A stretch of 19,081 nucleotides of DNA. It comes from Granulicella sp. (GTDB lineage: Bacteria > Acidobacteriota > Terriglobia > Terriglobales > Acidobacteriaceae). Positions within the stretch are counted from its first letter, which is position 1; each line of letters opens with the position of its first letter. The notes beneath the pieces are model-generated. The model saw nothing but the letters and a program-made list of their open reading frames with translations. It ran no database searches and was not told where the DNA came from. Both the position numbers and the translations under genes were made by a program. The stretch covers positions 9,903 to 28,983 of the forward strand of contig PKWK01000211.1 of NCBI GenBank assembly GCA_003133205.1, read 5' to 3'. This document shows positions 7,973 to 14,427 of the stretch, in pieces.

Positions 7973-8746
7973 TCAAGGGTTGGCGAGGAAACGGTAGCCG
8001 ATGCCGCGGACGGTGGTGAGGTACTGGGGGTTGGCGGGGTCATCTTCGATGTAGCGGCGGAGGCGGACGATGAAGTTGTCGATGGTACGGGTGTCGGTGT
8101 CCTCGTGCACGCGCCAAACCTGTTCGAGGATGTCCTTGCGCGAGACAATCTGGCCTTCGCGGTCGGTGAGGAAGCGGAGGAGGTCGGCCTCCATGACGGT
8201 GAGGTGGGTGAGGCGGTTGGGGGCGATGAGTTCGAGGCCGGCGAAGTTTATGGTGCGGTAGTTGAAGGCATAAATGTCCGGCGGGGCGGGTTCGCTGGGG
8301 GCTGCGGGCTGGGTGGTCGTTTGGGCGTCCTGCCATGCGGTGCGGCGCAGGAGAGACTTGATGCGGACGATGAGGATGTTGAGGTCGAAGGGCTTGGGGA
8401 GATAGTCGTCGGCGCCGGCTTCGATGCCTTCGAGGACATCTTCGGGGCGGGTACGGGCCGTGAGCATGAGGATGGGCGTGTAGCGGTGGGCCTCGCGGAG
8501 TGCGCGCGTGATGGCGAAGCCGTCGGTGCCGGGGAGCATGCAGTCGAGGACGATGACGTCTGGTTTTTCGGGGCCGGATTGGGGAGCCGCAAGGAGGTAG
8601 GCGAGGGCGGCATCGCCGTCGGACTCGTGGTGGGTGCGGTAGCCTTCCGCCTCGAGGTTGAAGAGGAGGCCCTGGGCGAGGTGTTCTTCGTCTTCGATGA
8701 GGGCGATGAGTGAGGATTGAGGTTCAGAGTTCATTCCATCAATCAT
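7973..8746 (-). CDS. OmpR/PhoB-family response regulator
   Basis: A 257-aa cytoplasmic transcription regulator. The receiver domain (about 13-135) has the acidic pair E18/D19 (IALIEDEEHL), the phospho-acceptor D68 (VIVLDCMLPGTDGF), T96 (MLTART) and K118 (YLPKPF), all intact. A Pro/Ala-rich linker (about 140-155) leads to a winged-helix DNA-binding domain (about 160-255) with VSRKDILEQVW, the recognition-helix region RTIDNFIVRLRRYIEDD and the C-terminal TVRGIGYRF. It should be phosphorylated by the sensor kinase encoded at 9535-10458; a MarC-type membrane protein is encoded between them. ATG 8746 is used because it lies 3 bases beyond the stop of the repaired MarC reading frame and has a weak GGGA upstream. 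ATG 8734 (residue 5) is possible. Confidence 0.94.
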   Translation of the reverse strand: MIDGMNSEPQSSLIALIEDEEHLAQGLLFNLEAEGYRTHHESDGDAALAYLLAAPQSGPEKPDVIVLDCMLPGTDGFAITRALREAHRYTPILMLTARTRPEDVLEGIEAGADDYLPKPFDLNILIVRIKSLLRRTAWQDAQTTTQPAAPSEPAPPDIYAFNYRTINFAGLELIAPNRLTHLTVMEADLLRFLTDREGQIVSRKDILEQVWRVHEDTDTRTIDNFIVRLRRYIEDDPANPQYLTTVRGIGYRFLANP

Positions 8747-8749
8747 TAT

Positions 8750-8869
8750 CTATCCCGGATGGATAACACTTGCGAGGAGCGGGACTAGTCCGTTCCATGC
8801 TATCTGCACGCCGATGCAGAGGAGGATGAACGCGATTACCCGCAGGATTCCGTGGGCTGTTGAGGGCGA
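8750..8869 (-). pseudogene. Out-of-frame C-terminal tail of the MarC gene
   Basis: Downstream of the in-frame stop at 8836, another minus-strand frame reads SPSTAHGILRVIAFILLC, then IGVQIAWNGL, then a stop TAG at 8752-8750. ILRVIAFILLCIGVQ is the last membrane helix expected at the end of MarC proteins (their consensus has a Gly/Leu-rich helix followed by a VQ..L.GL motif). Its stop is 3 bases from the response-regulator ATG. This is coding sequence cut off from the rest of MarC by the 5-bp duplication at 8870-8879. Confidence 0.82.
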
Positions 8870-9426
8870 GATGCGATGCGAGGGGCGTAGGCGTAGCTGA
8901 AGTAGACGGTCGTGCAGAGCAGGAGGATGGCGATCAGCAGGCCCGCGTGGGCGAGCAGGTTGTCGGAGATGGGACGCTGCGGGGTGTGCGCAGCGAGCGT
9001 GAGCATGACGACGATACAGCCGGGGCCGGCGGTGATGGGGAAAGTGAACGGGTAGAAGATCTTTTGCCGCAGGTTGCCCACAAGATCGTCCATGTGAATG
9101 TGGGCGGCTGCCTGCATCTTTTCGGGGCTGGGTTCATTGCTCTCCTGGTTGAGCATCGACCAGGCGATGGCGGCGATGACCAGGCCACCGGAGACCTGGA
9201 CGATGGGGAGCGAGATTCCGAAGAAGCGCAGCAGGGCGGAGCCGACGAGGTCGATGATGGTGAGGAAGAGGACAGTGTTGATGGCGATGCGGCGCGCCAG
9301 GGAGTGATAGATGGGGATGGGCGCCGGCCCGACCAGGCTAAGAAAGATGAGCGCCGACCCGAGCGGGTTGATCAGTGGAAGGAGCGCGCTGAAAGAGAGA
9401 GCGAAGTAGGTCCAAAGCAGAAGCAT
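8836..9426 (-). CDS. MarC-family integral membrane protein, C-terminus frameshifted
   Basis: Multi-pass inner-membrane protein of the MarC (UPF0056) family; family function is not established. As read, 196 aa: helix 1 with FSALLPLINPLGSALIFLSL (NP near residue 20 is family-typical), ARRIAINTVLFLTIIDLVGS, VSGGLVIAAIAWSML, the FYPFTFPITAGPGCI motif after a cytoplasmic loop, and AGLLIAILLLCTTVYFSYAYAP. After P182 the frame continues as RIASRPQQPTESCG and stops, whereas the family needs one more helix. That helix is present in another frame at 8750-8869. Deleting one copy of the 5-bp tandem repeat at 8870-8879 gives PRISPSTAHGILRVIAF and a 223-aa protein of normal length. The gene lies between a sensor kinase and a response regulator on the same strand. 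No good Shine-Dalgarno precedes ATG 9426. Confidence 0.85.
   Translation of the reverse strand: MLLLWTYFALSFSALLPLINPLGSALIFLSLVGPAPIPIYHSLARRIAINTVLFLTIIDLVGSALLRFFGISLPIVQVSGGLVIAAIAWSMLNQESNEPSPEKMQAAAHIHMDDLVGNLRQKIFYPFTFPITAGPGCIVVMLTLAAHTPQRPISDNLLAHAGLLIAILLLCTTVYFSYAYAPRIASRPQQPTESCG
8870..8879. repeat. 5-bp tandem duplication (GATGC x2) that frameshifts the MarC gene
   Basis: The plus strand reads GATGCGATGC here. A single copy would make the minus-strand MarC frame read CCT CGC ATC TCG (P-R-I-S) straight into its missing last helix. The second copy adds 5 bases (+2 modulo 3) and brings a stop at 8836. Length arithmetic agrees: 9426 to 8750 is 677 bases, and 672 without one copy is 224 codons including the stop. 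Confidence 0.8.
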
Positions 9427-9484
9427 GAGGGTCCGGGATCGATGGTTGATTGCAAGCGGTTAGATTTTGGACGGAAGTGAGTAA

Positions 9485-9526
9485 CCCCACGATAAACCCT
9501 TCACTTCGTTCAGGGTGATCATGGGG
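9485..9526 (-). repeat. Nested hairpin element between the kinase and MarC genes (REP-like)
   Basis: On the transcribed minus strand, CCCCATGAT (9526-9518) can pair with ATCGTGGGG (9493-9485), with one G-U pair. Inside it ACCCT (9516-9512) pairs with AGGGT (9500-9496) around a loop containing GAACGAAG. The G-U pair becomes a C-A mismatch on the plus strand, so the structure favours minus-strand RNA, that is, the kinase-MarC transcript. It occupies much of the 108-base gap. It could be a mobile palindromic repeat, an RNA-stability hairpin or an attenuator; the sequence alone does not decide. No T-run follows, so a simple terminator is unlikely. Confidence 0.6.
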
Positions 9527-9534
9527 CACCCTAA

Positions 9535-10458
9535 TCATGGACCCGGTTGGGGTGCGGCGGGGTTGGCTAAGGGGAGGGTTAGGGTGATGGTGGTGCCGAG
9601 GTTGGGGCCGGGGCTGGCGGCGGCGATGTCTCCTCCGTGCTGGCGGGCGATGGTGCGAACGAGGAAGAGGCCGAGGCCGGTTCCCTTGATTTTCACTTCG
9701 TGGCGGCCGGCGACGCGGTAGAAGCGCTTGAAGATGCGCTTGAGTTGGTCGGGGGCGAGGCCAAGGCCGGTGTCGGTAATTGTGAGGGCGAGCTGGGTGT
9801 AGCGGACGATGGCGATAGAGCAGACGACGTGGACGCCGTTGGGGGAGTACTTGACGGCGTTGTCGAGCAGATTGAGGACGGCGGTGCGGAGGTCTTCGGG
9901 GATGACTCGAACGTGAAGGCGGACGGCGCCGGGGATGGGGGTGAGCTGGATGGCTTCGGCAGGGAGGTCGTGGCGTTGGAGAGTAATGGCGATACAGTCG
10001 GCGACGAGCGGGGCGAGTTCGATCAGGGTCCGATTCTTGCGGCGGCGGGCGCCCAGTTCGCCAGCCTTGAGGACCATCTCTACGGTGGCGAGGAGGCGGT
10101 CGGAGTCGGCGAGCATGATCTTGTAGAAGTCCTGGCGCTGGGATTCAGGGATGTCGCGGCGCTGGAGCGTTTCGAGGTAGAGGCGGATGGAGGCGATGGG
10201 AGTCTTGAGCTCGTGGGTGACGGCGTTGAGGAAGGAGTCCTGACGCTCGTTGCGGCGGACTTCGCGGACCAGGAAGATGGTGTTGAGGACGACTCCGGCG
10301 ACGAGCAGGCCGAACAGGATGATGCCGACGATGAGCAGGGCGAAGCGGCGTTCGTTGAGGATGATCCAGGGGATGTAGAAGGCGATGAGGCCGCCGACGA
10401 GGAGGGCTCCGAGGGTGATCGAGAGGGCGATAGTTCCGCGTCGTCGGGTGATGTTCAT
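9535..10458 (-). CDS. Sensor histidine kinase with intramembrane-sensing-type N-terminus
   Basis: A 307-aa inner-membrane kinase. Two membrane helices (about 10-33 and 39-64) are separated by only a few residues (LNERRF), so there is no periplasmic sensor domain and no HAMP domain. HisKA starts at about 70, with phospho-acceptor H82 in SFLNAVTHELKTPIASIRL. The ATPase domain has the N-box LLDNAVKYSPNG (about 197-208), the G1 box ITDTGLGL (about 227-234), the F-box IFKRFYRV and the G2 box KGTGLGLFLVRTIARQHGG (about 258-276). All key residues are intact. The partner is probably the OmpR-type regulator at 7973-8746. The start ATG 10458 gives a compact first helix; the frame upstream overlaps the divergent NIPSNAP gene and is rejected. 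The 38-base gap to that gene must contain both start regions. The signal sensed is unknown; kinases of this build usually sense through a neighbouring membrane protein. Confidence 0.93.
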   Translation of the reverse strand: MNITRRRGTIALSITLGALLVGGLIAFYIPWIILNERRFALLIVGIILFGLLVAGVVLNTIFLVREVRRNERQDSFLNAVTHELKTPIASIRLYLETLQRRDIPESQRQDFYKIMLADSDRLLATVEMVLKAGELGARRRKNRTLIELAPLVADCIAITLQRHDLPAEAIQLTPIPGAVRLHVRVIPEDLRTAVLNLLDNAVKYSPNGVHVVCSIAIVRYTQLALTITDTGLGLAPDQLKRIFKRFYRVAGRHEVKIKGTGLGLFLVRTIARQHGGDIAAASPGPNLGTTITLTLPLANPAAPQPGP

Positions 10459-10496
10459 GGCGTCGACTTGAGTATAGTGGGCTTGGAGGTGCGGCG

Positions 10497-10925
10497 ATGG
10501 ATCGGCGAGATCTGATGAAGGCGATGGGCGCTGCGGCGATGATCTCCATGGCGGGTGCGGGAGAGTCGCTGGCGCAGGGTGCGGGTGCGGATGAGACGGT
10601 GTATGAGCTGCGGATTTATCACCTGAATGAGGGTAAGCAGCCGTTGATCCTCGATCGGTTTCGGACGAAGGAGACGGCGATCTTTGCGCGGTGCGGGATG
10701 CATGGCGTTGGCTACTGGGTGCCGACAGATGAGCCACTGGCTGGCCGGACGATCATCTATATGCTGCGGCATAAGAGCAGGGCGGCGGCGACGGAGAGCT
10801 GGGCGAAGTTCTCGGCAGACCCGGAGTGGGTGGCGCTGAAGGCCGAGACGGAGAAGGACGGCGCGTTCGTGAAGCTGCACGAGTCGACGTTTATGAAGCT
10901 GACGGACTTTTCGCCGAAGGTCTAG
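10497..10925 (+). CDS. Tat-exported NIPSNAP-family protein
   Basis: A 142-aa protein. The N-terminus MDRRDLMKAMGAAAMI followed by an Ala/Gly-rich segment to about residue 27 looks like a twin-arginine signal peptide (RRDLMK). The mature part begins with VYELRIYHLNEGK, the NIPSNAP signature, and continues with GYWVPTDEP and WAKFSADPEWVAL, typical of this dimeric alpha-beta-barrel (ferredoxin-like) fold. The family's biochemical role in bacteria is not defined; some members are linked to vesicle or stress functions in eukaryotes, which tells little here. GGAGG about 7 bases before the ATG supports the start. It is transcribed divergently from the sensor kinase across a 38-base gap, and may share control with it. 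Confidence 0.88.
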   Translation: MDRRDLMKAMGAAAMISMAGAGESLAQGAGADETVYELRIYHLNEGKQPLILDRFRTKETAIFARCGMHGVGYWVPTDEPLAGRTIIYMLRHKSRAAATESWAKFSADPEWVALKAETEKDGAFVKLHESTFMKLTDFSPKV

Positions 10926-10999
10926 GGCCTTCGTCAACCAACTCACTATCTAACGAACGGACACTAGAAGTCTTGTCACATACGGCGTAGATTTGCGGA

Positions 11000-11425
11000 A
11001 TGAGGCTGAAAAACTTCGCAATCGTTTGCGTCGCGGCGTGTATCTCTGCCGCTCTGGGCGCGACGGCTGAGAGTCAGACCGTGATCGTTGTGAGTGATCC
11101 AACGATTGTGGCTTTTTTCGAACCGGTCAGCGATAAGGTGATGGAGAAAAACGCTGACACGAATGAAGCGCTCTCGGATTTCCAACTCTATGCGAGACAG
11201 GTTCGGGGGCCGCTGCAACGGCGGAGCATCGAGTTCCAGGAGTTGTATGCGTCCTCTTTTCGATTGCGGGACGGCAATCGAGTGGTTCTGTTCCGGCTCG
11301 GCAAGGTGAAGGTGGGATATTACTTTGTCGCGCCCGGCAAGAAGCCACGGATTAAGTACGGAGTTATGACCGATGCCGACATCCTGCAAATAGCGGACGA
11401 GTATTTCGGAATAGCGGCCAGGTAG
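11000..11425 (+). CDS. Hypothetical secreted protein
   Basis: A 141-aa protein I cannot assign to a family. Residues 1-25 are a convincing signal peptide (MRLKNFAIVCVAACISAALG, probable cleavage near ATA-ES). The mature part has SQTVIVVSDPTIVAFFEPV, a charged helix region (VMEKNADTNEALSDFQLYARQ), and a beta-rich second half with FRLRDGNRVVLFRLGKVKVGYYFVAP. It ends with a short helix (DADILQIADEYFG). It contains one Cys pair only in the signal region. Codon use is visibly less GC-biased than in the flanking genes, so recent acquisition or weak expression is possible. The Shine-Dalgarno is weak (GCGGA directly before the ATG). It stands alone on the plus strand, 74 bases after the NIPSNAP gene. 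Confidence 0.66.
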   Translation: MRLKNFAIVCVAACISAALGATAESQTVIVVSDPTIVAFFEPVSDKVMEKNADTNEALSDFQLYARQVRGPLQRRSIEFQELYASSFRLRDGNRVVLFRLGKVKVGYYFVAPGKKPRIKYGVMTDADILQIADEYFGIAAR

Positions 11426-11488
11426 AGCGGGCCTTTGCTGCTCATTCCACCGACGCGATCTTACTGAGGCGGATGCGGAGTTGGTACT

Positions 11489-11704
11489 TTACCGGCGCCA
11501 GTAGTCGGGTGGATAGTAGGCGGCCGGGTAGATTCGATAGGGCGGGTCGGAGAGCAGCGCCCAGAGCAGCAGGAGGATCCAGCCGATGCCTGTCCAGCCC
11601 AGGAAGAGATTGAGCAGGAGAATCCCTGTGACGCTGTGGCCGCGGTTGGACGCGACGATGGTGGGCAGGAAGTAGAGAAGGGCGAGAATGGCGAGGTGGA
11701 TCAT
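11489..11704 (-). CDS. Superinfection-immunity-like small membrane protein (Imm_superinfect family)
   Basis: A 71-aa membrane protein. The sequence LALLYFLPTIVASNRGH, then ILLLNLFLGWTGIGWILLLL, matches the layout of the Imm_superinfect family named after phage T4 Imm: a first helix ending in PTIVA, a basic turn, then LNLFLGWTGIGW leading a second helix. In T4, Imm blocks DNA entry of superinfecting phage; chromosomal homologues are widespread and their function is mostly untested. The C-terminal tail is aromatic-rich (YRIYPAAYYPPDYWRR). GAGG 8 bases before ATG 11704 supports the start. It is a single gene on the minus strand among plus-strand genes, so no operon partner is visible. Confidence 0.83.
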   Translation of the reverse strand: MIHLAILALLYFLPTIVASNRGHSVTGILLLNLFLGWTGIGWILLLLWALLSDPPYRIYPAAYYPPDYWRR

Positions 11705-11818
11705 TTTGGCTGCCTCGGTCAGGGTGCTGGCTTCGTATTGAGAGTACTACGCAGGGTGGATGCGGGAAGTTCCGAAGAAGAAGCTGGCGGAGATGAACAA
11801 ACAACAAGAGCGGAATGC

Positions 11819-11842
11819 GGGGATTCCCTTCGGGAATGACAA
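11819..11842. repeat. Short palindromic intergenic repeat, GATTCC...GGAATGACAA type
   Basis: GATTCCCTTCGGGAATGACA contains a perfect 6-bp stem, ATTCCC (11823-11828) and GGGAAT (11832-11837), with a 3-base loop. It shares the GATTCC start and the GGAATGACAA end with the element at 14428-14460. It lies in the gap between the superinfection-immunity-like gene and the carboxylesterase. Confidence 0.6.
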
Positions 11843-11874
11843 GGATCTGTGGGCGAGCGGGCGATTCGGCCGAG

Positions 11875-11904
11875 GTGCCAGTTCGATCCCGGTCGGGGTA
11901 TGAT
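11875..11904 (+). promoter_or_regulatory. Candidate promoter of the carboxylesterase gene
   Basis: GTGCCA (11875-11880, four of six matches to TTGACA), an 18-base spacer and TATGAT (11899-11904, five of six matches to TATAAT). The -10 lies 48 bases before the ATG, leaving a leader of about 40 bases. In a GC-rich genome this is only a plausible match. Confidence 0.35.
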
Positions 11905-11952
11905 CGTCTGCGTTCGAAATTGGTCTGACAACTTGCACGGAGAGGGATTGCT

Positions 11953-13647
11953 ATGAAGCGATTCGATCGTCGTACTTTGCTGCAATATTCGGGTATGGCG
12001 GCGGCTTCGCTGGCGTTGCGGGGGAAGGCGTATGCGTGGGCGGACGTGACGCCGTTGGCGACGACGGCTGCGGGCAAGATCAGCGGGGTGATGGAGGATG
12101 GGATCAACGTCTTCAAGGGCGTGCCGTATGGCGGGGACACGGCGAAGACGCGGTTCAAGGGTCCGGTTGCGCCGACGCCTTGGACGGGGGTGAAGGAGTG
12201 TGCGGCATTTACGACGATGGCTCCGCAGTTAGTGGCGGCGCGAGCAGGCGGGCCACGGCCGGCGCCGTCCCCTACCGGAAATATGCCTACGTCGGCCTCC
12301 GGCGTGCCGGGCGGGCCGCGGGACCAGGGTGCGCAGAGCGAGGATTGCCTGCACTTGAACGTGTTTACGCAAGGGCTGCGCGATAAGAAGAAGCGGCCGG
12401 TGCTCGTGTATTTTCATGGCGGTGCTTACAACAACGGGACGGTGAACAGCGATCTGTACGACGGCAGGCGGCTGTGCCATCGTGGCGATGTGGTGGTGGT
12501 GACGGTGAATCACCGGCTGAATGCGTTTGGCTATATGTATCTTGGCGACCTCGCGCCGGAGTATGCGCAGTCGGGCAATGCCGGGCAGTTGGACCTGGTG
12601 CTGGCGCTGAAGTGGGTGAAGGAGAATATTGCGGAGTTTGGCGGCGATCCTTCGCGGGTGCTGATCTTCGGGCAGTCGGGCGGCGGCGCGAAGTGCGCGG
12701 CGCTGATGGCGACTCCGGTGGCGAAGGGGCTGTTCCATCGCGTGATGACGATGAGCGGGCAGCAGATTAAAGGAGCGTCGATCGAGATTGCTTCGGGGCG
12801 GGCGGCGACCGTGCTGGAGAAGATGGGCGCGGGTGGGCTGAAGGGCAAAGACCTGGTTGCGAAGATCGACTCGCTGACGATGGAGCAGCTTCAGGAGGGC
12901 GCGCGGGCGGTGAGTTCGGACTGGCTGCCGGTGGTGGACAACGTGATTCTGTCGCGAAATCCGTTCGATCCGGATGCGCCGGCGCTGTCGGAGATGGTGC
13001 CGATGATGCTGGGGAATGTGCATGACGAGACAGCAGTGGGCGGGCGCGGCGACATGACGTGGGAGACGGCTCCTGCGGCGCTCGATGCTGCGGTGCATGA
13101 ATACCTTGGGCCGGTGAAAGCGGAGGCCGCGGTGGCTGAGTTTCGCAGGATCCATCCGGACTACACGCCGATCCAGGTGGACATTGCGGCGGCGACGGCG
13201 TTTCGCGCGTGGCCTGGACAGCGCTGGGAGGCGGAGCGGCGGGCGGCGAATCCGAAGAGTCAGCCGCATACGTGGGTGTACCAGATGAACTTCCAGGGCG
13301 GGAACGGACGGGCGATGCATACCATCGACATTCCGTTCATGTTCGACAATATTGCGTTTGCGAGCGGACAGATTGGGGCGGACCCGCAGCATGTGGCCGA
13401 TGCGAATGCGCTGGCGGCGATCATGTCGCAGATGCTGATTACGTATGGGCGGACGGGGAATCCGAATGGCGATTCGAAAGGCCCGACGCAGGATGGGGCG
13501 CTGCCGTACTGGCCGGCGTACGACTTGAAGAATCGGAGCACGATGATGTGGGAGACCAAGCCGCGTGTGGAGAACGATCCGCGCGGTGCGGAGCGGGTGT
13601 TTGCGGACAAGTCGCATTATCACCAGGCTGGGACGCCGCTGCCGTAG
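11953..13647 (+). CDS. Tat-exported type-B carboxylesterase
   Basis: A 564-aa alpha/beta-hydrolase of the carboxylesterase type B family, expected to hydrolyse carboxylic esters outside the cytoplasm. The N-terminus MKRFDRRTLLQYSG with a following Ala-rich stretch is a Tat-type signal. Family motifs in order: KGVPYG (55-60), SEDCLHLNVF (129-138), the oxyanion-hole FHGGAYNNG (154-162), NHRLNAFGY, and the nucleophile elbow FGQSGGG with S242. The acidic residue is probably E359 in NVHDETAV and the His is H456 in MHTIDIPFMF. A Gly/Pro/Ala-rich insert at about 97-127 is unusual and probably a flexible surface loop. GGAGAGG before the ATG supports the start. It lies 35 bases before the DUF2007-like gene, so the two may share a transcript. 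The substrate is unknown. Confidence 0.93.
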   Translation: MKRFDRRTLLQYSGMAAASLALRGKAYAWADVTPLATTAAGKISGVMEDGINVFKGVPYGGDTAKTRFKGPVAPTPWTGVKECAAFTTMAPQLVAARAGGPRPAPSPTGNMPTSASGVPGGPRDQGAQSEDCLHLNVFTQGLRDKKKRPVLVYFHGGAYNNGTVNSDLYDGRRLCHRGDVVVVTVNHRLNAFGYMYLGDLAPEYAQSGNAGQLDLVLALKWVKENIAEFGGDPSRVLIFGQSGGGAKCAALMATPVAKGLFHRVMTMSGQQIKGASIEIASGRAATVLEKMGAGGLKGKDLVAKIDSLTMEQLQEGARAVSSDWLPVVDNVILSRNPFDPDAPALSEMVPMMLGNVHDETAVGGRGDMTWETAPAALDAAVHEYLGPVKAEAAVAEFRRIHPDYTPIQVDIAAATAFRAWPGQRWEAERRAANPKSQPHTWVYQMNFQGGNGRAMHTIDIPFMFDNIAFASGQIGADPQHVADANALAAIMSQMLITYGRTGNPNGDSKGPTQDGALPYWPAYDLKNRSTMMWETKPRVENDPRGAERVFADKSHYHQAGTPLP

Positions 13648-13682
13648 GGCGCGCGAGGCGTGGCGGATGATATTCTCTGCCG

Positions 13683-14408
13683 ATGATGAACGAACTGGAA
13701 CCGCATGCGGTGTGGCAGCAACTCGGCGAGTTGTATCGTGCGATGTCGGATGCAGAACTATTGCGGCTGGCCGCGAAGCCTGACGACCTGACCGACACGG
13801 CCCGCGATGTGCTGCGCGGAGAGATGGCGAGCCGGAAATTGCAGCCTGAAAGCGATGTCGCCGGTGAGACTGGGCCCTTCCAAAAGCGCGAACCTGAATT
13901 GAGGCCTGCGCCTGTAAAGGTCCTGGCAAGGGGGATGGTTCCGTTGATGGTCTTTAATGACGCCATCGCTGCCCGTGAAGCATGCAATCATCTCGAAGAG
14001 GACGGGATGGAGATTGATGTGCGCGATGTGGCGACTGCGGGGTCGGGCGGGGGGTCGTTTTACGGCGGACCTCCGGTTGCGCTTCAGGTGATCGTTCAGA
14101 GTTCCGATCAGCTTCGTGCTGAGAAGATTCTTCGCGAAAAGATGGGGCTGTTCCCGCTGCAGGAAGTAGAGGGGACTGATGAGCCGGAGGATGATGGCAC
14201 AACGGCGACGCTGGGATACTTTGGGCGGCGCGAGGATGCGGACGAGGTGGCGCGGGCGCTTGAGGATGCGCAGGTCTGGCATCGCATTGTGGCCAATCCG
14301 GATGGGACGGTTGAGAATGACGACTGTTACACGGTCGAGGTGAGGGAGATCGACCAGGAGAGGGCAGTCGAGATCGTCGAGAAAGGGATGGAAATCCCGG
14401 AATCGTAG
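13683..14408 (+). CDS. Two-repeat DUF2007-like protein
   Basis: A 241-aa acidic soluble protein. Residues about 17-53 (YRAMSDAELLRLAAKPDDLT, then ARDVLRGEMASRKL) form a small helical module that I associate with acidobacterial proteins. A linker leads to two ferredoxin-like segments. The first (about 86-157) runs from MVFNDAIAAREACNHLEEDG through VALQVIVQSSDQLRAEKIL, the pattern of DUF2007 'putative signal transducing' domains. The second (about 176-236) runs from ATLGYFGRREDADEVARAL to TVEVREIDQERAVEIVEKG and looks like a diverged copy. No signal peptide or membrane helix is visible. The role is unknown; a binding or sensing function is family-based inference. Two adjacent ATGs (13683, 13686) are possible starts; neither has a good Shine-Dalgarno, and TATTCT lies close upstream. 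Confidence 0.72.
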   Translation: MMNELEPHAVWQQLGELYRAMSDAELLRLAAKPDDLTDTARDVLRGEMASRKLQPESDVAGETGPFQKREPELRPAPVKVLARGMVPLMVFNDAIAAREACNHLEEDGMEIDVRDVATAGSGGGSFYGGPPVALQVIVQSSDQLRAEKILREKMGLFPLQEVEGTDEPEDDGTTATLGYFGRREDADEVARALEDAQVWHRIVANPDGTVENDDCYTVEVREIDQERAVEIVEKGMEIPES

Positions 14409-14427
14409 CGGCAAGGCGAAGAAAGCA

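Noticed and set aside
7082..8713. 543-codon plus-strand open frame
   Set aside because: It spans two well-supported minus-strand genes (GH2 and response regulator) and translates to Gly/Val/Asp/Glu-biased sequence without motifs.
8860..8890. Programmed ribosomal frameshift in the MarC gene
   Set aside because: No X-XXY-YYZ slippery heptamer or following stem was found; the exact 5-bp duplication explains the frame change more simply.
12229..13929. 566-codon minus-strand open frame
   Set aside because: Antisense of the carboxylesterase, Arg/His/Pro-rich with no recognisable domain.
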